Positions 1 through 6,917 of a stretch of DNA of 40,690 nucleotides are shown here, piece by piece. Each line of letters starts with the position of its first letter. Positions within the stretch are counted from its first letter, which is position 1. Origin of the DNA: an uncultured Bacilli bacterium (lineage in GTDB: Bacteria; Bacillota_I; Bacilli_A; RF39; UBA660); assembly GCA_944329385.1 (NCBI GenBank), contig CALVIE010000005.1, positions 1 through 40,690 on the forward strand. Reading direction: 5' to 3'. The notes below the pieces were generated by a model. The model was not told the DNA's origin. It did not search any database and worked only from the letters and a program-made list of their open reading frames with translations. Made by a program: the position numbers and the translations under genes.

Positions 1-215
1 CAATCTCTGTCTGATAGTATTGTACTATATTATCAGACAGAATTTCAAGGTTTTAATTTTAATCATTATAAATATATACTTGAAAAAGTAAAACATATCA
101 AAATATTATGTTACATCTAAAGATAGAAAAATTTTAAATTCTATTATTTCTTTTAAAAACATTGATTTGCCTTTAATCTATAATCAATAATCTAATTCTA
201 TATTTGTATTTTAAA

Positions 216-235
216 AAGCCGTTTTACACCGGCTT
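216..235 (-). terminator. Possible second terminator of the left-edge operon
   Basis: A 6-bp GC-rich stem (AAGCCG / CGGCTT) with an 8-base loop is followed on the minus strand by a short T-run. It lies about 80 bases beyond a stronger terminator and may be a backup. Confidence 0.4.
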
Positions 236-307
236 ATCTTTGCGTGGAATATCAAATATTCTTGCTATTTTTGATTGTTTTTAGATATAAATATCATGTT
301 ACCCAAA

Positions 308-331
308 GAAAAAAGTAGATAAAAATCTACT
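308..331 (-). terminator. Rho-independent terminator after the left-edge hydrolase gene
   Basis: Read on the minus strand, a perfect 7-bp stem (AGTAGAT / ATCTACT) with a 4-base loop is followed by six T. It sits about 20 bases past the hydrolase stop codon. Confidence 0.7.
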
Positions 332-351
332 CGATAAATTGTAATTTGAAT

Positions 352-1107
352 TTATTTTTTTAATACTTTATTTAATGTTTTAATATGTTCTTCGGGATTA
401 ATCAGTGCATCTTCACAATGACCTTTTCCATCAAAAGTTATAATATTAGCATTTGGATAATTCTTTTTAATATATTTTGCTGTTTTTTTTGCATACATTT
501 CAGCCATCTTTGTTCCATGCAAATAATATATTTCTGTGCTAGGTGTATCAATGTTTGGTAGTAATTTAAAACTACCTACGGCCTTTAAATAATTTACTAT
601 TGTTGTATCACTCATATTATCTAATAGTTTTAAAAATATTTCTAAATGTTTTTCTTTTACCATTGAGCCAACTGCCTGAGCAACTACATTTTCATCTCTT
701 TGTCTTGCTTTTTCTGTTATTGTTAAATATTGTTTTGTTAAAATTGATGTTATAAAATTTGATTGTGATACTAATGGTGAACTTTCTAATATCAACTTTC
801 TAATATTAATATTTTTGTTCTTCCAAATCATAGAAGCAACTATTCCACCCATACTCATACCATAAATTACATAAACATCATTTCCAAATTTATTAGTATA
901 ATATTGTTCTAGCTCTTTAACTTCTGACTCAAAAGAAACAAAATCTTCTTTTATTTCTGGATTATGACCTGTTAATATTGGAACAATTATAAAATAATCT
1001 TTTTCAAAATATTTAATATAATCTTCCCACACTTGATATGGACTTTCAAATCCATGTATTAGAATCATTTTTTCGTTTCTAGGATTACCAAATTCTAATA
1101 TTTTCAA
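352..1107 (-). CDS. Alpha/beta-fold hydrolase
   Basis: A 251-residue predicted cytosolic serine hydrolase with no signal peptide. Visible motifs are the oxyanion region LIHGF (about 16-20), the nucleophile elbow GMSMGG with Ser85, and a late GKGH motif with the likely catalytic His. The substrate cannot be read from sequence. I chose the TTG start at 1107 because an AAAGTGAG ribosome site lies 8 bases upstream; a GTG three codons earlier would sit on that site. The gene follows the decayed RhuM fragment by 15 bases and probably shares its transcript. It belongs to the same broad family as the hydrolase at 3449-4060 but is not a close copy. Confidence 0.85.
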   Translation of the reverse strand: MKILEFGNPRNEKMILIHGFESPYQVWEDYIKYFEKDYFIIVPILTGHNPEIKEDFVSFESEVKELEQYYTNKFGNDVYVIYGMSMGGIVASMIWKNKNINIRKLILESSPLVSQSNFITSILTKQYLTITEKARQRDENVVAQAVGSMVKEKHLEIFLKLLDNMSDTTIVNYLKAVGSFKLLPNIDTPSTEIYYLHGTKMAEMYAKKTAKYIKKNYPNANIITFDGKGHCEDALINPEEHIKTLNKVLKK

Positions 1108-1122
1108 ATATATCACTCACTT

Positions 1123-1374
1123 TCAAATTACTATTTTTCTATTTCCTTCTTTTTGAATTACCAAGAATTCCTCGGTAGTTTAACTTCTATCAAGTTCATA
1201 ATCATTATATATATTTTCCAAATGTAATGAAACATTGTCGGTAGTACAATTATATAGTTCACTCATAGCCTCTTGAATTAACCATAAATCACCATCTTCA
1301 AATCTAACTTGAACTCCTTTGTCATGTGTTGGTCTTTCAAATATTAAAAATTCAGTACTACTACTTCTAATCAT
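1123..1374 (-). pseudogene. RhuM/Fic-type N-terminal DNA-binding fragment, interrupted and truncated
   Basis: The frame encodes VRFEDGDLWLIQEAMSELY and then NVSLHLENIY. This is the typical start of RhuM-family proteins (the usual pattern is xVRFExxxxWLTQxQMAELF...NISxHIxNI). A TAA at 1182-1180 stops the frame after about 64 codons. The same frame then continues with TTEEFLVIQKEGNRK, which fits the next conserved block of RhuM proteins, and ends at TGA 1125-1123. The remaining two thirds of the usual protein are absent. It is therefore a double remnant: one in-frame stop plus a 3' truncation. The 5' end overlaps the end of the UDG-like gene; ATG 1374 or TTG 1389 could be the old start. RhuM genes commonly sit in mobile or defence-linked regions. 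Confidence 0.7.
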
Positions 1375-1378
1375 TAAA

Positions 1379-2029
1379 CTAAAGTTCAAATTTTATAATA
1401 TACCTTAAATCCTCCATTGCTTTATCTATATTCATCATACCATTTCCAATAGGATAATAAACAGGATATACATGGTAATTTTTCCCTGCTATATTTTTTA
1501 AAAAACTTTGTTTTCTGCACTGTGATACTGATATATTTTTATTTAATATAATAGAACTAACTTGATTTCCAAAAGTTATAATTATCTTAGGGTTAATTAT
1601 TTCTATTTCCTTACATAACAAATCAAGATATTGATTATAAACCGAATTAGGTAATACTCTTGCATCAACTTGAGTACACTTTCCAAGATTAGTTATAAAA
1701 TATTTATGTTGCTCTACATCACTATATACTAAATCAGCAAATGCTTCGTCCCATTCTTGTGATTTTCTCTTTTGAATTTCTTCATATATTTTTTCATCAA
1801 GTAACCCAATTCTATAAAATAATTTCCATATATTTTTTGTTCCTACCCACGGTGCTCTTTTACCTTTCCAATTAGGAGAAGAAGCAATATTCCGACCAGT
1901 TGGATTCATAAACACAAAACAAATATCTGGGTTATCTACACAGCCACCATTATATATAGATGTCAATCCCTTAGCTCCATATTCTTTCTGCAACTTGTCA
2001 TATTCTAAATTCAAATCACTTAACTCCAT
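1379..2029 (-). CDS. Uracil-DNA glycosylase superfamily-like protein
   Basis: 216 residues. The layout matches the UDG superfamily: FVFMNPTGRN (about 38-47) in place of the first catalytic motif, FITNLGKC (about 111-118), IIITFGNQV in the central strand, and YPIGNGMMN near the end where other families have an H-P-S loop. Family members remove uracil or related bases from DNA. Here the usual catalytic Asp/Asn and HPS residues are replaced, so activity and substrate are uncertain. The ATG overlaps the toxin stop codon (TAATG), implying translational coupling to the type III toxin gene upstream. The frame is intact while both flanking genes are broken. Confidence 0.65.
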   Translation of the reverse strand: MELSDLNLEYDKLQKEYGAKGLTSIYNGGCVDNPDICFVFMNPTGRNIASSPNWKGKRAPWVGTKNIWKLFYRIGLLDEKIYEEIQKRKSQEWDEAFADLVYSDVEQHKYFITNLGKCTQVDARVLPNSVYNQYLDLLCKEIEIINPKIIITFGNQVSSIILNKNISVSQCRKQSFLKNIAGKNYHVYPVYYPIGNGMMNIDKAMEDLRYIIKFEL

Positions 2030-2544
2030 TATTTAAACACCTTTTTATTTTCTTCCATTTTAATTAATTGTTCTAATATCTTATCAATATTAGGAAATAC
2101 AATATTTTTCATTCCATGATTATATAAATTTAAAACTTTATTAGCTTTATGTACAATTTCTATTTGTAATTTATTTGATAGTCTTATTGGCACCTTGTTT
2201 TTTATATATTGACTTTCCACATATTCATCAGTAACAGGAAACATGTTTTGTATTAAAAAAACACTATATATATTAGCAACATTACCAAAAACTATAGTAT
2301 CAATTGATGGCTTTTTACCTAATTTTATTTGTTTTTGAATTTTATTATTATAAATTTTTTGATATTTATCTATTTTTGTACTAACTGGAATAAACCATAT
2401 AATATTATCATATCTCTTACTTTTAAAACAAAAATAACATGGTCTTTTGTTCCCATTTTCTTTATTTTGCATTCATTCTTTATCATCTATAATTTCAAAA
2501 AATATATCTTTTATAAAATAAAAATAACCAACATCTATTTGCAT
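2029..2544 (-). pseudogene. Type III toxin-antitoxin toxin (ToxN/AbiQ, CptN-like), interrupted by in-frame TGA
   Basis: Toxins of this family are small endoribonucleases held inactive by a repeat RNA. The frame opens at ATG 2544 after a strong AAAAGGAG site with MQIDVGYFYFIKDIFFE, the conserved N-terminal strand (FYFIKDxFF). After 23 codons there is a TGA at 2475-2473. ATG 2472 follows at once, and the frame continues for 147 residues: MQNKENG, RPCYFCF, IWFIPVSTKIDKY (the S/T-x-K active-site strand), TIVFGNV, FLIQNMFPVTDEY. TTA (Leu) to TGA is one substitution, and Leu before M-x-NKENG is what I recall in relatives. Without the stop the product is 171 residues, a normal family length. TGA is a stop elsewhere in this window. 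Reinitiation at 2472 could give a shortened protein. The antitoxin repeats lie just upstream. Confidence 0.78.
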
Positions 2545-2571
2545 ATTCTAATACTCCTTTTATAATATTTA

Positions 2572-2595
2572 AGGCTCACCATTTCTGGCAAGCCT
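2572..2595 (-). terminator. Hairpin between antitoxin RNA and toxin gene
   Basis: The stem AGGCT / AGCCT has a 2x2 internal loop and an inner 3-bp stem closed by a 4-base loop. It is followed by an AT-rich but not pure-T stretch. Type III loci carry a leaky terminator exactly here, which keeps antitoxin RNA in excess over toxin mRNA. Confidence 0.65.
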
Positions 2596-2604
2596 CAATA
2601 ATTT

Positions 2605-2733
2605 ATTCACTCTCCCATTTATTAGTCGCTTAAAGAGGCAGCGACAAACACATTTATTCACTCTCTCATTTATCAGCCGCCAAAGAGGTGGCGACAAACA
2701 CATTTATTAAAAACAAAAATGTTCTTAAATATT
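2605..2733 (-). ncRNA. Type III antitoxin RNA: two tandem 50/51-base repeats
   Basis: Two near-identical units lie head to tail at 2656-2705 (first transcribed) and 2605-2655, flanked by partial copies. Each begins AAATGTGTTTGTCGC and ends GAGAGTGAAT. Each can fold a 6-bp hairpin. The stem is GTCGCC/GGCGGC in one unit and GTCGCT/AGCGAC in the other, so the closing pair changes from C-G to T-A with pairing kept. The loop carries CCTCTTT, complementary to the downstream GAGAGAG or GGGAGAG, which gives the H-type pseudoknot known for type III antitoxins. Location, repeat length, promoter, hairpin and toxin order all match ToxIN/CptIN loci. Confidence 0.82.
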
Positions 2734-2739
2734 GTATTC

Positions 2740-2769
2740 ATAATAGCATAAAATATAACATTATGTCAA
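2740..2769 (-). promoter_or_regulatory. Promoter of the type III toxin-antitoxin locus
   Basis: Perfect -35 TTGACA (2769-2764), 18-base spacer, extended -10 TGC-TATTAT (2745-2740). Transcription would start near 2733, about 30 bases before the first repeat. Confidence 0.75.
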
Positions 2770-2979
2770 CACTTTTTGAATATACTCTATTTATAATCTA
2801 TATCTTTCTTAAAAATTTACTAAACATTTTTACCATAATACAAAACTTCTATAACCGTCCTATCAGAATATATTTCTGCTCATAATTAGATATATTTGAT
2901 GTTGGTTGACAATAAGAATATTTGCCTAATTATATCATGAAAAAACACTAAAAACCTTTTCTAATACTTAATAAAACTA
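2770..2979. other. AT-rich gap with no supported gene
   Basis: Part of the 435-base gap 2545-2979. The lower part holds the antitoxin RNA, its hairpin and promoter. In the remainder I see no coding frame with a ribosome site. Confidence 0.5.
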
Positions 2980-3360
2980 CTACTTATTATCTTTCCACTC
3001 ATGATAAAGTATGTCTTTTAAAACTAACATACTATCTAATGAATTAAATCCATATTCTTTCTCTAAACTATTAAGTAACCTTCTTATCTCCTTCGCATAC
3101 TTCATTATATCAACCTTATCTAGATATTTAATAAGTATAGGATATTTCTTTCCCCAAGCATTTGTCCAATTAACTTTAGCTTCCTTTTCTTCATCTGTAT
3201 TTTTTATCACATCATATATTTCCTTAACATCAATATCAAATTCGGTTAACTCATCTAAAGATAAATTGTATAATTCGGCCAGTCTTTTAGCCTGATAAAT
3301 ATCAGGCACCGTCTATCCTGCCTTTTTCCTTGCTTGAAATAAACTATTACCTAAATTCAT
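2980..3360 (-). pseudogene. Xre-family regulator lacking its helix-turn-helix core
   Basis: After a GGAGGTG site, ATG 3360 opens MNLGNSLFQARKKAG, the first helix of a Xre/Cro regulator. A TAG at 3315-3313 follows, then the frame resumes with TVPDIYQAKRLAELYNLSL and DELTEFD, the segment that normally comes after the recognition helix and the conserved ISKWE motif. About 20-25 codons covering helices 2 and 3 are missing, with the TAG at the join. The C-terminal part (VNWTNAWGKKYPIL, EIRRLL, SMLVLKDILYHEW) is well preserved and typical of a common Firmicute Xre family. A GTG at 3309 could start a 109-residue product that cannot bind DNA through an HTH. Confidence 0.8.
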
Positions 3361-3448
3361 TTTTTACACCTCCAAATTAAGTGTATCATTTAAACATATA
3401 TTTTTCCATCAACCAAATTTTACAGTTTCGCCCATTTTATTAACACTC

Positions 3449-4060
3449 CTACTTCCAAAAATTATTAATTAACAAAGCCAGTTCCTTCGGACTTTCTTCA
3501 TTTATAATATGGCCAGTATTTTTAATAATTTCCAATTGTGAACCCTTATTATTTTTAGACAAATAATAAGCAGATTTAATATTAGTTTTGTCTTTCTCGC
3601 CGCATATTATTAAAGTCGGACATTCAATTTTAGAAACTCTATCACTAAAATCTAAGTTTTTCATTGAACTTCCTAAAATAAAAGTATCCTTTTTATTAAA
3701 AGCCATATCCTCAAAAAGCGATTTTGGTAAAAACTTAAAAATAACATTTTGAATACCAAACATAACCTTTGATACTTTATAAGGTGTCCCAATTAAAATA
3801 AGCGAATTTACCTTATCTGGATAATCTAAAGTATAATTCAAAGCCAAAATACCACCAAGTGAAAGACCACATAAATCAATTTTACCTTCTATATCATTAT
3901 AGTATTTAACAAATGAAGCATACAAATTATCATAACTTGCTTCCTTTCCATCAAGAATTGAAGATAACTCTGGACATAATACATCATCATTAATATATTC
4001 TAGTGTTTTGTTCCAACTTGTTGCTTTGTGTCCTGAACCGTGAATTAAAACCTTTTTCAT
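3449..4060 (-). CDS. Alpha/beta-fold hydrolase
   Basis: 203 residues, predicted cytosolic. All catalytic motifs are visible: oxyanion HGSG (7-10), nucleophile elbow GLSLGG with Ser67, acid turn GEKD with Asp157, and NTGH with His184. The short cap region (about 95-140) lies between strand 6 and the acid turn, as in small esterases and lipases. The substrate is not predictable. It is transcribed ahead of the broken Xre gene and may have been its partner. Confidence 0.87.
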   Translation of the reverse strand: MKKVLIHGSGHKATSWNKTLEYINDDVLCPELSSILDGKEASYDNLYASFVKYYNDIEGKIDLCGLSLGGILALNYTLDYPDKVNSLILIGTPYKVSKVMFGIQNVIFKFLPKSLFEDMAFNKKDTFILGSSMKNLDFSDRVSKIECPTLIICGEKDKTNIKSAYYLSKNNKGSQLEIIKNTGHIINEESPKELALLINNFWK

Positions 4061-4082
4061 ACCCTCTCCTTCAAATTATAAT

Positions 4083-4304
4083 TTATTTTTCTTTTTTCAC
4101 TACTACCATTAAAAAACGTATTCCATATTCAAGTGCTAATAAAAAGAGATAAAAACCTAACCATATTGAAAAACTTATCATTTTTACTTCTGCTGTATTT
4201 TCAGCCCCACTACCATCTACTTGTCTAACAAACAAAAACACACTAACAGCCAAAAACAGTATAAACTGAATAATCTGAAACACTTTAAAACCATTTGTTT
4301 TCAA
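4083..4304 (-). CDS. Small membrane protein, two transmembrane segments
   Basis: 73 residues with a hydrophobic segment at about 9-27, a short polar loop (DGSGAENTAEVK), a second segment at about 44-66 and a basic tail ending KKEK. The TTG start at 4304 sits 8 bases after AGGTGG; two GTG codons further upstream overlap that site. It lies at the end of the ccdA-thioredoxin-lipoprotein operon, 22 bases after the lipoprotein. I do not recognise a family. Confidence 0.65.
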   Translation of the reverse strand: MKTNGFKVFQIIQFILFLAVSVFLFVRQVDGSGAENTAEVKMISFSIWLGFYLFLLALEYGIRFLMVVVKKEK

Positions 4305-4326
4305 AACTATCACCACCTAAAATATA

Positions 4327-4713
4327 TTACTCACACACATAATCTTGAAGCTCAAGCATCCCTTTAAGCTCACCATAAGTAATTTTTTGATTCATCTTAA
4401 TTCCAATAAAACTATCCTTATCATTATCTGTTACTAACCTAATACCACCATTAATCAAAGATACTTTCATATAAGGCTTACTTGACCTTACACTATTTGC
4501 TATATCTAATAACTGATTTTGATATTCATCTGGGAAAATCATATCAACCGTAAATTTCATATCAGCTACTTTATCATTCTTAACCTTAACCTCTATTTTA
4601 GAATACTTCTTAACATCCTCTGATTCATCATCAAAAGTGCATGTTAACTTCTGACTATTTCCACATCCAGTCATCATAAATACAACAAATAACAAAAACA
4701 AATATTTTTTCAT
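4327..4713 (-). CDS. Predicted lipoprotein
   Basis: 128 residues with a type II signal peptide: KKYLFLLFVVFMM followed by the lipobox MTGC, so Cys17 would be lipidated and the protein held on the outer face of the membrane. The rest is a small beta-rich domain with one further Cys pair candidate (Cys25 and Cys127). Its ATG immediately follows the thioredoxin stop codon. Placement with CcdA and a membrane thioredoxin suggests an extracytoplasmic thiol-linked role, but no function can be assigned. Confidence 0.75.
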   Translation of the reverse strand: MKKYLFLLFVVFMMTGCGNSQKLTCTFDDESEDVKKYSKIEVKVKNDKVADMKFTVDMIFPDEYQNQLLDIANSVRSSKPYMKVSLINGGIRLVTDNDKDSFIGIKMNQKITYGELKGMLELQDYVCE

Positions 4714-5148
4714 TTATTTTACCTCACTCATAATCTTTTCTCCATCAACTGCTCCAACCAGCGTTGAAGTAACCTCACCATTTTTAAATATCATAATAGT
4801 TGGCGTCGCACTAGCTGGATATTCTTTAATAATATCCTCACATTCTTTAGAGTCTACATTAAGCGTTGCTACTTTAACATCTTTATTATTCTTGGCTATA
4901 TCAATTAAAGTTGTCATCATCGCCACACATGGTGGACATGAATTAGAAGAAAAATCTAAAATAACTGGTTTATCAGATTTTAAAACTTCTTTTTCAAAAT
5001 TCTCATCCGTAATCTTCACAACTCCCACACTAACCGCATCTTCTAAAACTTCTTCATTACTCATATTTATATAATAAAAACTTCCTATTACTCCTAATAT
5101 ACAAACAAAAATAATAATTCCTATAATTAGCATAACTTTCTTTCCCAT
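4714..5148 (-). CDS. Membrane-anchored thioredoxin-like protein
   Basis: 144 residues. An N-terminal anchor (about 5-27) puts a thioredoxin fold outside the cell. The active site is SCPPC (Cys71, Cys74) in the context ILDFSSNSCPPC, and the cis-proline loop ATPT (Pro116) is present. CcdA-type proteins pass electrons from cytosolic thioredoxin to such proteins, which reduce thiols at the cell surface. It lies 9 bases downstream of ccdA in the same operon, which supports this pairing. The CPPC dipeptide is a variant of the CGPC of cytosolic thioredoxin. Confidence 0.87.
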   Translation of the reverse strand: MGKKVMLIIGIIIFVCILGVIGSFYYINMSNEEVLEDAVSVGVVKITDENFEKEVLKSDKPVILDFSSNSCPPCVAMMTTLIDIAKNNKDVKVATLNVDSKECEDIIKEYPASATPTIMIFKNGEVTSTLVGAVDGEKIMSEVK

Positions 5149-5157
5149 AAAAACCTC

Positions 5158-5808
5158 CTAAATAATTCCTATAATCCCCTCTATAATCTTCCATATACCA
5201 AATATAATTAATATACTTCCTGAAATCCTATTGATAATATTATAATGTTTCTTAATAAAATCAAAAGTACTTTTAAGTTTTTCCAAAAACAAAGTCGTAA
5301 TCATAAATGGAATAGCTAAACCTAAAGAATAAAGTAAAAGAAGTATAGCTCCCTTTAAAACGCTGCCCGTAGTACTAGCTAAAATCAAAGCCGATGATAA
5401 AAATGCCCCCACACAAGGTGTCCATGTCAAAGAAAATATAATTCCAAATAAAACAGATGTTAAAAAAGTCAGATCATTTTTACCAAAACTAACCCCTTTA
5501 GCCCTATTTAAAAACTTAAATAATATCACTCCAACATAATTAAGACCAATAATAATTAAAAATAAACCAAATACAATATTCAAATAATCCGTATATTCAT
5601 GTATAACCTTACCAAACGAACTTGCAAAAACACCAAGTAAAATAAAAACTATACTAAATCCTAAAACAAAACCAAACGCATTAAATAAAGATTTTTTAAG
5701 TTTCTCATTTTTACCTGCAAAATATGAAATATAAAGTGGAATCACTGGTAAAACACAAGGCGAAATAAAAGAAGCAAATCCCTCAAAAAAAGTAATAATA
5801 TATTCCAT
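5158..5808 (-). CDS. ccdA: CcdA-like thiol-disulfide electron transporter
   Basis: 216 residues with six predicted transmembrane helices, matching the CcdA / DsbD transmembrane domain in length. The two redox cysteines are in the canonical places: SPCVLP (Cys18) in helix 1 and TPCVGA (Cys132) in helix 4. It would carry reducing power from cytosolic thioredoxin across the membrane to the anchored thioredoxin encoded next. An AGGAGG site precedes the ATG. It is the first gene of an operon of at least four genes. No cytochrome c genes are nearby, so a role other than cytochrome maturation is likely. Confidence 0.9.
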   Translation of the reverse strand: MEYIITFFEGFASFISPCVLPVIPLYISYFAGKNEKLKKSLFNAFGFVLGFSIVFILLGVFASSFGKVIHEYTDYLNIVFGLFLIIIGLNYVGVILFKFLNRAKGVSFGKNDLTFLTSVLFGIIFSLTWTPCVGAFLSSALILASTTGSVLKGAILLLLYSLGLAIPFMITTLFLEKLKSTFDFIKKHYNIINRISGSILIIFGIWKIIEGIIGII

Positions 5809-5838
5809 TAAAACCTCCTACTTTTCTCTTACATAATA

Positions 5839-5867
5839 ATTATACTAGTTTTAGATACTTTAGTAAA
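5839..5867 (-). promoter_or_regulatory. Promoter of the ccdA operon
   Basis: -35 TTTACT (5867-5862), 17-base spacer, perfect -10 TATAAT (5844-5839), about 30 bases upstream of the ccdA start. Confidence 0.65.
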
Positions 5868-5898
5868 TCAAAAAAAGAATTACCACTCAGATAATTCC

Positions 5899-6198
5899 CT
5901 AATCACTAACTCTAACCTTAACCCCATTAACATCCTTATAAACACGCCTTTCATTTTTAGAAACCTTTTTCGTAATCTCATCTTCTAAATCAAAACCAAG
6001 CATCTCTGATAAACCAAGTAAATAAATAGCCACATCCGCTAATTCCTCACCCAAATCATCTTTCTTTTTTCTATAAGCCTCATAAGCTTCGGCTACCTCG
6101 CTATATAAAAAACAAAACTCTTTTTCCACATCTGTAGTATTAAATCCCTTATTAACCTTATTCTGCCAAACATCTTTTTGAACCTGTTTTAAATTCAT
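5899..6198 (-). CDS. MazG-like nucleotide pyrophosphohydrolase
   Basis: 99 residues, all-alpha. It shows the MazG-type pattern: YSEVAEAYEAYR (first metal-binding helix, E-x3-E), then LGEELADVAIYLLGL (E-E-x2-D). Family members hydrolyse nucleoside triphosphates to monophosphates, clearing damaged nucleotides. I chose ATG 6198, 9 bases after AGGA; a GTG two codons earlier directly follows the upstream stop and has poor spacing. It follows the 230-residue membrane protein with no gap. Confidence 0.75.
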   Translation of the reverse strand: MNLKQVQKDVWQNKVNKGFNTTDVEKEFCFLYSEVAEAYEAYRKKKDDLGEELADVAIYLLGLSEMLGFDLEDEITKKVSKNERRVYKDVNGVKVRVSD

Positions 6199-6204
6199 AT
6201 CCAC

Positions 6205-6897
6205 CTATCCTATCTGATTTATTAACTCTTCGTATCTACTTCTTATATTATTATCAGAAAAAACAATATTTTCTCCATCTATAACCCAGCTATTTGAATT
6301 ATCAGATAATAAATTTAAAACATCCTCTGAAATATCCAAAATAGAAATAAGCTCATCTACCGAATTTTCTACTGTTTTATCCGAAATAATAACATCATCC
6401 ACTAATTTTTTTTCATATAAATCAGTATAATAACTATCTAAACCCTTATCTGAAATATAACTCATAGCTTTATCTTTTGTCATATCCTCAGTGTATTTTT
6501 TCTTACACTCCTCTAACCTATTTCTTACTGAAGAAATATATTTTTTAGAGCTAATAAAATCCTTACCATCAGACAAATAATTATCCACTGAAAGTAAAGT
6601 AACTATTCTCTCATCATTTATAATATCTAATATCTCAAGCAAATTATCCAAAGTATTTTTTAAATAACGCTTAAAAGAAACCTCTACTTTCGCATAATCA
6701 CCACTTGTAACAGTTCTATCTAATCTTTCATTTATCTCATCTATATCAATATCTTCCGCATTAGCTAGTTCATTTATCTCACTAACCTCTTCCATTAACT
6801 TATCTTCCTGACGCAAATCAGAAACAACCATATATCCTATAATTCCAATAATAACTAATAAAATTACTATAATAACAAATATAACTTTCTTTTTCAT
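6205..6897 (-). CDS. Unassigned single-pass membrane protein, helical
   Basis: 230 residues. The N-terminal segment KKKVIFVIIVILLVIIGII is a transmembrane anchor or uncleaved signal. The remainder is acidic, Leu/Ile-rich and predicted helical, with no Cys motif apart from a single Cys and no recognisable catalytic site. AAAGGAG lies 9 bases before the ATG. It is co-directional with the secreted 262-residue protein upstream and the MazG-like gene downstream. I do not recognise the family. Confidence 0.7.
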   Translation of the reverse strand: MKKKVIFVIIVILLVIIGIIGYMVVSDLRQEDKLMEEVSEINELANAEDIDIDEINERLDRTVTSGDYAKVEVSFKRYLKNTLDNLLEILDIINDERIVTLLSVDNYLSDGKDFISSKKYISSVRNRLEECKKKYTEDMTKDKAMSYISDKGLDSYYTDLYEKKLVDDVIISDKTVENSVDELISILDISEDVLNLLSDNSNSWVIDGENIVFSDNNIRSRYEELINQIG

Positions 6898-6917
6898 TTT
6901 AATTCTCTCCTTTTAAT

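Larger units (their letters stand above)
1..351. other. Intergenic stretch with three hairpins, no gene seen
   Basis: No convincing coding frame is visible. Positions 7-40 form a strong inverted repeat: 7-13 pairs with 34-40 and 14-19 pairs with 23-28. It has no U-tract, so its role is unknown. Two further hairpins (216-235 and 314-331) look like terminators for the minus-strand genes ending at 352. Confidence 0.5.

Noticed and set aside
2473-2475. In-frame TGA read as Trp (code 4)
   Set aside because: The ligase and racemase genes end in TGA overlapping or just before the next start, and Trp is encoded by TGG throughout.
2605-2705. Two ~50-base repeats as a minimal CRISPR array
   Set aside because: The units are contiguous with no spacers. 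They fit type III antitoxin repeats and there are no cas genes.
2688-2885. Plus-strand frame of 65 codons across the antitoxin promoter
   Set aside because: It is antisense to a well-supported promoter and repeat RNA, with low-complexity composition and no ribosome site.
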